In this document: positions 35,814 through 44,475 of the stretch, piece after piece
Layout: each line of letters opens with the position of its first letter
How positions within the stretch are numbered: the first letter of the stretch is position 1
Assembly (NCBI RefSeq): GCF_040549045.1
Contig: NZ_JBEWTB010000002.1
Coordinates: 3,956,501-4,020,500, forward strand
Direction of reading: 5' to 3'
Origin: Endozoicomonas sp. NE40
GTDB taxonomy: Bacteria > Pseudomonadota > Gammaproteobacteria > Pseudomonadales > Endozoicomonadaceae
DNA: 64,000 nt
Notes under the pieces: generated by a model
Databases searched by the model: none
The model's input: only the letters and a program-made list of their open reading frames with translations
Told to the model about the DNA's origin: nothing
Made by a program: the position numbers and the translations under genes

Positions 35814-36957
35814 GCATTCCTCTGCGGTAAAAAAGCCAACCATTGTCGTGATGGCAGGTGGTACGGGGGGGCATATATTCCCGGCCCTGGCAACAGCGCA
35901 GGAGTTGAAGAAAAGAGGTTTTGCTATCCACTGGCTGGGAACGCCGGGCAGTATGGAGGCAGAGCTGGTACCAAAGTATGGCTTTGATATCAGCTTCCTG
36001 CCGGTCACCGGGCTGCGGGGAAAGGGGCTTAGCTTCCTGCTGAAAGCCCCCTGGCGAATCTCTGTCTCCCTGCTGCGTGCGGTCAGGGCATTGCGACAGC
36101 ATAATCCGGTCTGTGTGCTGGGTATGGGTGGATATGTAACGGGGCCTGGGGGTCTTGCTGCCCGTTTGTTGGGTGTGCCGTTGGTGATCCATGAGCAGAA
36201 TGCTATTGCCGGACTGACCAATAAAGTACTGGCCCGTATTTCCAGTCGGGTGCTGGAAGCGTTTCCGGGTACCTTCCAGAAGGCGGGTATGAGTTCCGGA
36301 AAAGTGTTTCACACTGGCAACCCTGTCAGGAACGATATCCAGAGTGCTGTACAGAAACTGGAGCAGCGTGGTGAAGCGCCCGTTCGGTTGCTGGTGGTGG
36401 GTGGCAGCCGTGGTGCGCAGGTGTTCAACCAGACGGTGCCTGCCGCTCTCTCATCGCTGAAAGAGTCGCTGAAAGAATCGCTGAAAAAGAGTCCACAGGA
36501 TGCCACTGAACAACCGCTTCAGGTCTGGCATCAGACGGGCAAGGGAAACCTTGATGCAACACGGCAGTTGTATCATGACCACGGTGTTGATGGCCGCGTT
36601 GAAGAATTTATCGATGATATGGCAGAAGCCTACGACTGGGCTGACCTGATCCTTTGTCGGTCAGGCGCGTTAACGGTGTCTGAGCTGGCTGTCGCCGGAC
36701 GCCCTTCGATACTCGTACCCTATCCCTGGGCGGTTGATGATCATCAGACCGCCAATGGGCATTATCTGGTTGAACAGAGTGCAGCTCTGATGATCCAGCA
36801 AAACGAATTTAACCAAGGCAGTTTGGCCCGAATGTTACAGGAATTAATTGAAAATCGTTCACGGCTTGAGCAGATGGGGGCGGCCGCCCGCTCTATTGCC
36901 CTGCCAGAGTCCACCCGGCAGGTGGCAGAACACTGCCTGGAGGTGGCTGATGTCTGA
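35806..36957 (+). CDS. murG: UDP-GlcNAc:lipid I transferase MurG
   Basis: Makes lipid II from lipid I at the inner face of the membrane, 383 residues. The loops GGTGGHIFPALA (near residue 20) and GGSRGAQVFNQ, and the donor-site segment LILCRSGALTVSELA, match the family. The ATG at 35806 follows GGAGAGC. A three-unit 12-bp tandem repeat at 36454-36489 encodes SLKESLKESLKK in a surface region and makes this stretch longer than usual. Confidence 0.95.
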   Translation: MSEHSSAVKKPTIVVMAGGTGGHIFPALATAQELKKRGFAIHWLGTPGSMEAELVPKYGFDISFLPVTGLRGKGLSFLLKAPWRISVSLLRAVRALRQHNPVCVLGMGGYVTGPGGLAARLLGVPLVIHEQNAIAGLTNKVLARISSRVLEAFPGTFQKAGMSSGKVFHTGNPVRNDIQSAVQKLEQRGEAPVRLLVVGGSRGAQVFNQTVPAALSSLKESLKESLKKSPQDATEQPLQVWHQTGKGNLDATRQLYHDHGVDGRVEEFIDDMAEAYDWADLILCRSGALTVSELAVAGRPSILVPYPWAVDDHQTANGHYLVEQSAALMIQQNEFNQGSLARMLQELIENRSRLEQMGAAARSIALPESTRQVAEHCLEVADV

Positions 36958-38401
36958 TAATCGAATGTTTCCGGTGACTCCGGTGCCGGAAATGCGTCGC
37001 ATCCGTCGCATTCATTTTGTCGGTATAGGTGGTACCGGAATGTGCGGTATTGCTGAAGTTCTGTGCAATCAGGGTTATGAAATATCCGGGTCGGACATTC
37101 GGCAGTCACCGGTAACCCGTCGTCTGGAAGGGCAGGGTATCAAGGTGTTCATTGGGCATGATGCAGGTCATGTCCATGGTGCGGATGTAGTGGTAACGTC
37201 AACAGCAGTCGCCGGTGAAAACCCTGAGGTGATTGAAGCGAGGGTATTGCGCCTGCCAGTAGTTCCCAGGGCGGAGATGCTGGCTGAACTGATGCGTTAC
37301 CGTCACGGTATTGCCGTAGCCGGTACTCACGGTAAAACAACAACAACCAGTTTGCTGGCATCGGTATTTGGTTATGCAGACCTTGACCCGACCTTTGTGA
37401 TTGGCGGTCGTCTGAATTCTGCGGGTACCAACGCCAAACTGGGGGGGAGCCGGTATCTGATTGCTGAAGCTGATGAGTCGGACGCTTCGTTTTTGCATCT
37501 GCAGCCCATGGTGTCCATTGTGACCAATATCGATGCAGATCATATGGAAACCTATGAAGGTGACTTTGGTAAATTAAAGAAAACCTTTGTGGACTTTCTG
37601 CACAACCTGCCTTTTTACGGGTTGGCTGTCGTATGTATCGATTGTCCTGTGGTGCGTGAACTGTTACCGTCGATCAAACGACAGATTATCACTTATGGTG
37701 TGAGCGAAGAGGCTGATATTCGAGCTGTTAATATCCGTCAGGAAGGCATGAAAACCCGGTTTGACCTGGTGCGTCGTCAGTCGGGTGAAACGGTTGAGAT
37801 GGAACTGAACATTCCGGGACATCACAATGTTCTCAATGCCCTGGCAACCTTTGCAGTGGCATCCGATGAAGGTATTGATGACACAGCTATTCGTGAAGGG
37901 TTACGACAGTTTCAGGGTGTGGGCCGACGCTTTCAGGTGCAGGGGCATTATCGCCACATTAATAATGAAGGTGATGCTGGCGACATCATGCTGGTTGACG
38001 ACTATGGCCATCACCCGACAGAAGTAGCGGCAACCGTTAGCGCGATTCGCAACGGCTGGGATGATAAACGACTGGTTATGTTGTATCAGCCTCATCGTTA
38101 TTCACGTACGCGTGATTTGTATGAAGACTTTGTTGATGTGCTGTCCAGGGTGGATGTTCTGTTACTGATGGAAGTCTATGCGGCGGGTGAAGAGCCTGTC
38201 CTAGGAGCAGACAGTCGCAGTTTGTGTCGCAGTATTCGTCAGCGGGGGCAGTTGGACCCGATTTTTGTTTCTGACCCTGATGCGCTTGACGATATTCTGT
38301 CCGGCGTATTGCGCGATGGCGATCTGTTGTTAACTCAGGGAGCGGGTGATATTGGCGCGCTGTCCCTGAAGCTTAGTGAGAAATTAGGAGAGCCGGTGTA
38401 A
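36950..38401 (+). CDS. murC: UDP-MurNAc:L-Ala ligase MurC
   Basis: Adds L-Ala to UDP-MurNAc, 483 residues. The N-terminal nucleotide fold has HFVGIGGTGMCGIAEVL; the ATP loop is GTHGKTTTTS near residue 125; EADESDASFLHL and DDYGHHPTEV follow. The ATG at 36950 overlaps the murG stop; the longer frame from 36848 lies inside murG. Confidence 0.96.
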   Translation: MSDNRMFPVTPVPEMRRIRRIHFVGIGGTGMCGIAEVLCNQGYEISGSDIRQSPVTRRLEGQGIKVFIGHDAGHVHGADVVVTSTAVAGENPEVIEARVLRLPVVPRAEMLAELMRYRHGIAVAGTHGKTTTTSLLASVFGYADLDPTFVIGGRLNSAGTNAKLGGSRYLIAEADESDASFLHLQPMVSIVTNIDADHMETYEGDFGKLKKTFVDFLHNLPFYGLAVVCIDCPVVRELLPSIKRQIITYGVSEEADIRAVNIRQEGMKTRFDLVRRQSGETVEMELNIPGHHNVLNALATFAVASDEGIDDTAIREGLRQFQGVGRRFQVQGHYRHINNEGDAGDIMLVDDYGHHPTEVAATVSAIRNGWDDKRLVMLYQPHRYSRTRDLYEDFVDVLSRVDVLLLMEVYAAGEEPVLGADSRSLCRSIRQRGQLDPIFVSDPDALDDILSGVLRDGDLLLTQGAGDIGALSLKLSEKLGEPV

Positions 38402-38422
38402 ATTCACCGGCGATAAGTGAAA

Positions 38423-39502
38423 ATGAAGTCCATGCCACAAGCAGGTCTTACAGGAATGAGTGAATCCAATACCAGCGCACAGGCTGGCCAGAATCGAGAT
38501 CAGTTTGATCCCCGGGCATTTGGTAAAGTGGCTGTCCTTCTCGGCGGCACATCAGCCGAAAGGGAAGTTAGCCTGGTGACCGGCGACCGGATTTATGCGG
38601 CACTGGTTCGCAATGGTGTGGATTGCAGGATGATTGACCCGGCTGATGACCTGATGGGTCAGCTGGAAGCCTGGCAGCCGGATCGTGCATTTATTGCCCT
38701 GCACGGTCGTGGCGGGGAAGATGGTACGATTCAGGGGTTGCTGGAGTCCATGGGTATTCCCTATCAGGGTAGTGGTGTTCTGGCATCGGCTCTGGCGATG
38801 GATAAATACCGCACCAAACTGTTGTGGCAGGCGGTGGGGCTGCCTACCCCGGATTTTCGTCTGGTAGAAACCCCGGACACGCTTGAGTACTGTGCCGATA
38901 TGCTGCCGGTATTTGTTAAACCCAGCCTTGAAGGTTCCAGTGTGGGTGTGGCCAGGGTGGATCGTGAACCGGATCTTCTGCCTGCTTTTGAAAAAGCATC
39001 CAAACATAACAGTTCGGTTCTGGTTGAGCAGTTTATTGATGGGCCTGAATACACTGTAGCGATACTTAACGGTGAAGCCTTGCCGGTGATTCGAATTGAA
39101 GCCCAGAATGAGTTTTATGACTATGAGGCGAAGTATTTATCTGATGATACCGGTTATCGTCTGCCTTCCGGCCTTAGTAAAACCCGGGAACAGGAAATGC
39201 AGGCGATCGCCCTGACGGCGTTTGAGACCATTGGTTGCTCAGGCTGGGGACGTGTGGACTTTATGGAAGACCAGCGTGGACGTTTCTGGTTGCTGGAAGT
39301 GAATACTATTCCCGGGATGACTGAACACAGTCTGGTGCCTATGGCCGCAAAGGCGGTAGGGCTGGACTTTGATGCGCTGGTTCTGGAGGTGCTGAAGTCA
39401 TCGTTGTCAGATAATGTACTATCAGACAACGGTCCGTTAACGATGGATGATCAGGAAAGGGAAAGCCAGATTGTTGCTGAAGCGGAAGCCGACCCAGTCT
39501 GA
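38423..39502 (+). CDS. ddl: D-alanine:D-alanine ligase
   Basis: Makes the D-Ala-D-Ala dipeptide used by MurF, ATP-grasp fold, about 359 residues. VLLGGTSAEREVSL near the N-terminus, LHGRGGEDGTIQG, EGSSVGV and the metal-site LEVNTIPGMTEHSL are intact. The start is uncertain: GTG 38417, ATG 38423 or ATG 38456; the first 30 residues are not part of the fold, so all fit. The C-terminus has an added acidic tail of about 30 residues and overlaps ftsQ by 56 bp. Confidence 0.94.
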   Translation: MKSMPQAGLTGMSESNTSAQAGQNRDQFDPRAFGKVAVLLGGTSAEREVSLVTGDRIYAALVRNGVDCRMIDPADDLMGQLEAWQPDRAFIALHGRGGEDGTIQGLLESMGIPYQGSGVLASALAMDKYRTKLLWQAVGLPTPDFRLVETPDTLEYCADMLPVFVKPSLEGSSVGVARVDREPDLLPAFEKASKHNSSVLVEQFIDGPEYTVAILNGEALPVIRIEAQNEFYDYEAKYLSDDTGYRLPSGLSKTREQEMQAIALTAFETIGCSGWGRVDFMEDQRGRFWLLEVNTIPGMTEHSLVPMAAKAVGLDFDALVLEVLKSSLSDNVLSDNGPLTMDDQERESQIVAEAEADPV

Positions 39503-40301
39503 GCGTTCAGGCAGTCAGGTGGCGGTCAGTCGGGTAGATAGTGTTCAGGTAAGAAGAAGGCGGCAGCCGCCTTCTTCCGGACGAGTCCGGACTTTCCTGT
39601 CCACTCACTCGCGCACCGGGTGGCAGATTGCCCGGATGACGACCGGTGTTGTCTTTCTGGGGGCGGTGCTGTGGGTATGGCCTTCGCTGATGAACTGGTT
39701 GAACCGGCCGATAGCACGTGTGGAGATTCATGCGGGTTTTGAGTCTCTTAACCGGGTGAAGGTGGAAGCAGAGCTGGAACCGTTTCTGGTCAATCGTTTC
39801 TTTCATCTTGATCTGGAAGCGATGCGTCAGGCACTGTTGCAGATGCCCTGGGTGCGGGAAGCCAGCCTCAGGCGACGCTGGCCGGATCGGCTTGAGGTTT
39901 CCCTGCAGGAGCGTCAGGCTGTTGCCCGATGGAAGCAGGATAAGTTAATTACCGGTGAGGGTGTAGTGTTTGCACCTGCATCGGTGAGCGAATTCAAGTC
40001 GTTGCCGCTGTTATCCGGGTCGGATGATGAGGCACTTGAGGTTATGCAGCAATATCTGTCTATCAGTCAGTTATTGCGACCAATGGGGTTGTCGGTGAGC
40101 GAGCTGCAACTGGGTTCGGCGGGTTCGTGGCGATTCAAGGTTGATCACGTGACGGTTTATCTGGGTCGTGATCGGCGTATGGAACGGTTGCAGAGGTTTG
40201 TCCGTCTGTACCATGCAAGGCTGGACAGTCGCTGGAACGAGGTAGAGCGTGTGGATATGCGTTACCTCAATGGTGCGTCTGTCGCCTGGCAACAGAATTA
40301 G
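39447..40301 (+). CDS. ftsQ: Cell division protein FtsQ
   Basis: 284 residues: a long basic cytoplasmic N-terminus, one membrane helix at about residues 65-82, a POTRA domain (ARVEIHAGFESLNRVKVEAE) and the FtsQ beta domain. It forms the FtsQLB complex. The start at 39447 lies within the end of ddl; no other good in-frame ATG precedes the membrane helix, but a GTG start further in would also be possible. Confidence 0.9.
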   Translation: MIRKGKARLLLKRKPTQSERSGSQVAVSRVDSVQVRRRRQPPSSGRVRTFLSTHSRTGWQIARMTTGVVFLGAVLWVWPSLMNWLNRPIARVEIHAGFESLNRVKVEAELEPFLVNRFFHLDLEAMRQALLQMPWVREASLRRRWPDRLEVSLQERQAVARWKQDKLITGEGVVFAPASVSEFKSLPLLSGSDDEALEVMQQYLSISQLLRPMGLSVSELQLGSAGSWRFKVDHVTVYLGRDRRMERLQRFVRLYHARLDSRWNEVERVDMRYLNGASVAWQQN

Positions 40302-40437
40302 TGTAAAGGAAAAGCAGAAAGGGGCGGTGATGTCAGCGCGCTGACTGTTTGTGCTGACCATCTGTGCTGACTATCTGTGCTAATTACGAAAGTTATGCTG
40401 ACTATGAAAGCTATTGCGGTTTAGGAAGATAAATGCC

Positions 40438-41673
40438 ATGACATCGGCAGAGAACGGAAATTTGATCGTTGGGTTAGACATTGGCACCTCCAAGGTAGTA
40501 GCCATAGTCGGCGAGATTCTGGAAGATGGCGAACTGGAAGTGATTGGCATTGGTTCCCACGCTTCCAGAGGTTTGAAACGTGGTGTTGTCGTGAATATTG
40601 ACTCCACCGTACACGCCATGAAGCGAGCCATTGAAGAAGCTGAATTGATGGCCGGTTGTCAGATCCATTCTGTTTATGCGGGAATTGCCGGTAACCATAT
40701 CCGCAGTCTGAACTCCCACGGTATTGTGGCTATCAGGGAACGGGAAGTAACCAGAGCTGATATTGAACGGGTTATTGATGCTGCAAAAGCAGTAGCAATT
40801 CCTGCCGACCAGCGTATTCTTCATATTCTGCCACAGGAGTATGTCATTGATTCTCAGGATGGCGTCAAAGAGCCGCTGGGGATGTCTGGCGTTCGTCTGG
40901 AATCAAGGGTACATCTGGTCACCTGTGCGGTGAATGCCTCCCAGAACATTGAAAATTGTATACGACGTTGTGGGCTAGAAGTCGACGACGTCATTCTGGA
41001 ACAACTGGCATCGAGCTATTCCGTCCTGTCTGAGGATGAGAAAGAGCTGGGTGTCTGCATGGTGGATATTGGTGGTGGTACCACTGATATTGCCATTTTT
41101 ACAGATGGCGCTATTCGCCATACTGCGGTTATTCCTATTGCCGGGGATCAGGTAACCAATGACATTGCCATGGCATTGCGTACACCGACCCAGCATGCGG
41201 AAGAACTGAAGATTAAATACGCCTGTGCACTGACTCAGCTGGCTGGTGCAGACGACATGATCAAGGTTCCCAGCGTGGGCGATCGCCCGGCCCGGGAACT
41301 TTCCAGACAATCACTGGCAGAAGTCGTAGAGCCTCGTTATGAGGAGTTGTTTACGTTGATCCAGCAGGAGCTTCGTCGCAGTGGTTTTGAAGAGCTGATC
41401 CCCGCAGGTATTGTCCTGACGGGTGGAACGTCGAAGATGGAAGGCGTTGTCGAGCTGGCAGAAGAAATATTCCATATGCCGGTAAGACTGGGAATGCCGC
41501 AAGCAGTGCGGGGTTTGGCCGATGTCGTATGTAATCCGATATATTCGACAGGTGTCGGGCTTTTGCATTACGGTCTTAAAATCCAGCAGGAAGGACGTAA
41601 GGAAGCTGTATACAGCAAGCAGGAGGAAGGTGTGTTCAATCGGTTAAAACAGTGGTTTCAGGGTAACTTCTGA
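40438..41673 (+). CDS. ftsA: Cell division protein FtsA
   Basis: 411 residues, actin-like ATPase that tethers FtsZ to the membrane. Phosphate-1 loop VGLDIGTSKVVAIVGE, the 1C subdomain near residues 80-165, phosphate-2 VDIGGGTTDIAIF and adenosine motif TGGTSKMEGV are clear. The C-terminal amphipathic helix FNRLKQWFQGNF is the membrane anchor. The ATG at 40438 follows AGGAAG by nine bases. Confidence 0.96.
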   Translation: MTSAENGNLIVGLDIGTSKVVAIVGEILEDGELEVIGIGSHASRGLKRGVVVNIDSTVHAMKRAIEEAELMAGCQIHSVYAGIAGNHIRSLNSHGIVAIREREVTRADIERVIDAAKAVAIPADQRILHILPQEYVIDSQDGVKEPLGMSGVRLESRVHLVTCAVNASQNIENCIRRCGLEVDDVILEQLASSYSVLSEDEKELGVCMVDIGGGTTDIAIFTDGAIRHTAVIPIAGDQVTNDIAMALRTPTQHAEELKIKYACALTQLAGADDMIKVPSVGDRPARELSRQSLAEVVEPRYEELFTLIQQELRRSGFEELIPAGIVLTGGTSKMEGVVELAEEIFHMPVRLGMPQAVRGLADVVCNPIYSTGVGLLHYGLKIQQEGRKEAVYSKQEEGVFNRLKQWFQGNF

Positions 41674-41738
41674 TTGAACGCCACTGCCAATTTTTAGAAA
41701 ATATCCTGTTTAAGGTGAGAGAATAAGGAGAGGGCCAC

Positions 41739-42962
41739 ATGTTTGAAATGTTGGAAGATAACGTTCCGCAGGAAGCGGTCATTAAAGTTATCGGTGTCGG
41801 CGGTGGTGGCGGCAATGCTGTCTGCCACATGCTGAACAGTCAGCTGGAAGGTGTAGAGTTTGTCTGCGCCAACACTGACGCTCAGGCTCTTAAGAAACAA
41901 CACATGCAGGCGCATACGCACCTGCAGCTGGGCGCTGGCATTACTCGTGGTCTGGGTGCCGGCGCTAACCCTCAGATTGGCCGTGAAGCGGCCATGGAAG
42001 ATCGTGACCGTATCAGCGACCTGTTGCAGGGTGCCGATATGGTGTTCATCACTGCTGGTATGGGTGGTGGTACAGGTACGGGCGCTGCGCCAATTGTGGC
42101 ACAGATAGCCCGTGAAATGGGCGCGTTGACTGTTGCGGTGGTGACCAAGCCCTTCTCCTTTGAAGGTCGTCGTCGTATGACAGTGGCCGAAGAAGGTCTG
42201 AAAGAACTGCAGGAAAATGTAGACTCTCTCATCTGTATTCCTAATCAGAACCTTCTGCCTGTACTGGGTAAGGATGTCAGCCTGCTCAACGCCTTTGGTG
42301 CCGCCAATGATGTGCTGCTGGGCGCGGTGCAGGGTATTTCAGAACTGATTACCCGTGACGGCCTGATCAATGTCGATTTTGCGGACGTACGTACCGTGAT
42401 GTCGGAAATGGGTATGGCTATGATGGGTACAGGCTCTGCTACTGGCAGTAATCGTGCCGTTGAAGCTGCCGAGCGTGCCATTCGCAGCCCGCTGCTGGAA
42501 AATGTTAACCTTCGTGGTGCCCGTGGCGTCCTGGTTAACATCACCGGTGGCATGGATATGGGGCTGAATGAATACACCGAAGTGAACGAAACGGTTGCAG
42601 AATTCGCTTCCGAAAACGCCACCATTGTGGTGGGAGCGGTTATTGATACCGAAATGAGTGATGAGTTGCGGGTCACTGTGGTGGCGACCGGCCTGGGTGG
42701 TGAGGAGTCTGAAACAGACCCTGCACTGAAGGTAGTTGACGGTTCCCGTCCGCGTACAACCCGCAACGATGGATCACTGGATCTTAAAACCCTGGATATT
42801 CCACCCAGCATCCGCAATCGTACCAAAGATGCGGAAGAGGCTGGCAGGCCTGCAACGGTCACCGCCGATGCAGAGCCGGAGCCACCAAAACGTCAGGCAA
42901 CATCGACTGACAATGTAGATTATCTGGATATTCCGGCGTTTTTGCGTCGGCAGGCTGATTAA
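41739..42962 (+). CDS. ftsZ: Cell division GTPase FtsZ
   Basis: 407 residues, tubulin homologue that forms the Z ring. The GTP-binding tubulin signature GGGTGTGAAP is near residue 108, with NTDAQAL and the T7 loop NVDFADVRTVM. The variable linker is followed by the conserved C-terminal peptide DYLDIPAFLRRQAD that binds FtsA and ZipA. A strong AAGGAGAGG site precedes the ATG. Confidence 0.98.
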   Translation: MFEMLEDNVPQEAVIKVIGVGGGGGNAVCHMLNSQLEGVEFVCANTDAQALKKQHMQAHTHLQLGAGITRGLGAGANPQIGREAAMEDRDRISDLLQGADMVFITAGMGGGTGTGAAPIVAQIAREMGALTVAVVTKPFSFEGRRRMTVAEEGLKELQENVDSLICIPNQNLLPVLGKDVSLLNAFGAANDVLLGAVQGISELITRDGLINVDFADVRTVMSEMGMAMMGTGSATGSNRAVEAAERAIRSPLLENVNLRGARGVLVNITGGMDMGLNEYTEVNETVAEFASENATIVVGAVIDTEMSDELRVTVVATGLGGEESETDPALKVVDGSRPRTTRNDGSLDLKTLDIPPSIRNRTKDAEEAGRPATVTADAEPEPPKRQATSTDNVDYLDIPAFLRRQAD

Positions 42963-42980
42963 TTGAGTGTAAGTTACGAC

Positions 42981-43008
42981 TTGTGTCAAATGTAACTTTT
43001 GTTACAAT
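42981..43008 (+). promoter_or_regulatory. Predicted lpxC promoter with overlapping dyad
   Basis: TTGTGT at 42981-42986 and TACAAT at 43003-43008 with 16-bp spacing. TGTAAC-N4-GTTACA (42991-43006) overlaps the -10 region and could be an operator. It would allow lpxC expression separate from ftsZ. Confidence 0.4.
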
Positions 43009-43061
43009 GAGTCGTTGCATTCAAATAACAGGGACCTTACAGGTCGCGGAATTGCGTAATC

Positions 43062-43976
43062 ATGATCAGACAGCGTACCCTGAAAAACATTATTCGTGCC
43101 ACGGGAGTAGGGTTACATTCTGGCGAAAAGGTCTATTTGACCCTGAAGCCAGCTCCCGTTGATACAGGTATCATCTTTTGTCGTACGGATCTCGACCCAG
43201 TTGTAGAGATACCCGCACGTGCCGAGAATGTGGGGCAGACTACGCTGTGCACATCTCTGCAGAAAGATGGTACTCGCGTAGATACCGTCGAGCATCTTCT
43301 CTCAGCTCTGGCAGGACTGGGCATTGATAATGCCTATGTTGAAGTCAGCGCACACGAAGTGCCTATTATGGATGGCAGTGCCGGTCCTTTCGTTTTCCTG
43401 GTCCAGTCTGCTGGCATCCGGGAGCAGGAAGCACCGAAAAAGTTCATCCGGATCAAAAAGGAAGTCACCGTTTCTGATGGTGATAAAACCGCTACCTTCA
43501 AACCTTATGCAGGCTTTAAGGTAAGTTTTACCATTGATTTTGATCATCCGGTATTCAAGAGTCGTTCGCAGACTGCTGCGATTGATTTCTCCAGCACATC
43601 CTTTGTCAAGGAAGTCAGCCGGGCTCGTACATTCGGCTTTATGCGGGATGTTGAATACCTTCGCTCCCAGAACCTGGCTCTGGGTGGCAGCGTTGATAAT
43701 GTAGTGGTGGTTGACGACTACCGCATCCTGAACGAGGATGGTCTGCGTTATCACGATGAGTTTGTAAAGCACAAGATGCTGGACGCCATTGGTGACCTGT
43801 ATCTGCTGGGCAATAGCCTGATTGGTCAGTTTGTTGGCGTTAAGTCCGGCCATGAACTGAACAACAAGCTGGTTCGTCACCTGCTGGAAAACCAGGAAGC
43901 GTGGGAAGTGGTGACTTTCGAAGATGCGGAAGTGTCCCCCATTTCTTACCTCAAGCCTGTAGCGGTTACCGCTTAA
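43062..43976 (+). CDS. lpxC: UDP-3-O-acyl-GlcNAc deacetylase LpxC
   Basis: 304 residues, Zn-dependent enzyme of the first committed step of lipid A synthesis. The zinc ligands are in VEHLLSALAG (His about 79), HKMLDAIGDLYLLG (His about 238 and Asp 242) and the catalytic His in SGHELNNKLV. Start MIRQRTLKNIIRATGVGLHSGEK is typical. Last gene of the cluster, followed by a terminator. Confidence 0.97.
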   Translation: MIRQRTLKNIIRATGVGLHSGEKVYLTLKPAPVDTGIIFCRTDLDPVVEIPARAENVGQTTLCTSLQKDGTRVDTVEHLLSALAGLGIDNAYVEVSAHEVPIMDGSAGPFVFLVQSAGIREQEAPKKFIRIKKEVTVSDGDKTATFKPYAGFKVSFTIDFDHPVFKSRSQTAAIDFSSTSFVKEVSRARTFGFMRDVEYLRSQNLALGGSVDNVVVVDDYRILNEDGLRYHDEFVKHKMLDAIGDLYLLGNSLIGQFVGVKSGHELNNKLVRHLLENQEAWEVVTFEDAEVSPISYLKPVAVTA

Positions 43977-44012
43977 ACGGTATCCGGACTTCAGGGTATG
44001 GACTGCTGAAGA

Positions 44013-44042
44013 AAAAGGTCGCTTTTAAAGCGGCCTTTTTTT
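44013..44042 (+). terminator. Terminator after lpxC
   Basis: AAGGtCGCTTT / AAAGCGgCCTT stem followed by seven T. It ends the long dcw-lpxC transcription unit. Confidence 0.85.
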
Positions 44043-44067
44043 GTGGTTGCAGTCAAGGATTTTTGTA

Positions 44068-44264
44068 ATACCAATCGCAGTTATTAGCTATTCTATTGCG
44101 CTGATTTTTCAGCCGGTTATCCTGCGTTGGCGATCTTTGCCATAGCTATTACCCACAGGGCATAAAGGCTATGACTCCTCACGCCGCCTTTATGCCCTTT
44201 AGGGGATTGTCTAACCGGCTGAAAAAATCATGCTCATGACGAAGCTAATAACTTTGATTGGTAT
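44068..44264. mobile_element. MITE-like palindromic element (197 bp)
   Basis: Terminal inverted repeats of 22 bp (44068-44089 and 44243-44264) match at 20 of 22 positions and begin ATACCAATC. Inside, a second pair (44102-44119 and 44212-44230, TTTTTCAGCCGGTTA type) and a third perfect 12-bp pair (44158-44169 / 44186-44197) nest within, so nearly the whole element can fold on itself. It has no ORF. TA dinucleotides at both ends could mark a target duplication, as in IS630/Tc1-type MITEs. It fills most of the 500-bp gap between lpxC and the M23 gene. Confidence 0.7.
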
Positions 44265-44475
44265 AACTCATTGAGTTGTAAATAAAAAATCGATTAATTT
44301 CCCAATTATCAGGTCGTTCTGTAGTAGTTTGTTGATCTGTATTCTTGCGGGGATTTGTTTGTCGGTGCTAAAGTCCTTCACTTGTTATAACTCTTGGTTC
44401 AGTGTTCCTTGTCCCCAGATCTGGTCGGGATAAGCGAGGGACTGTATTTAAAAAGTGGGAGCCCAGGGCTTTTTA

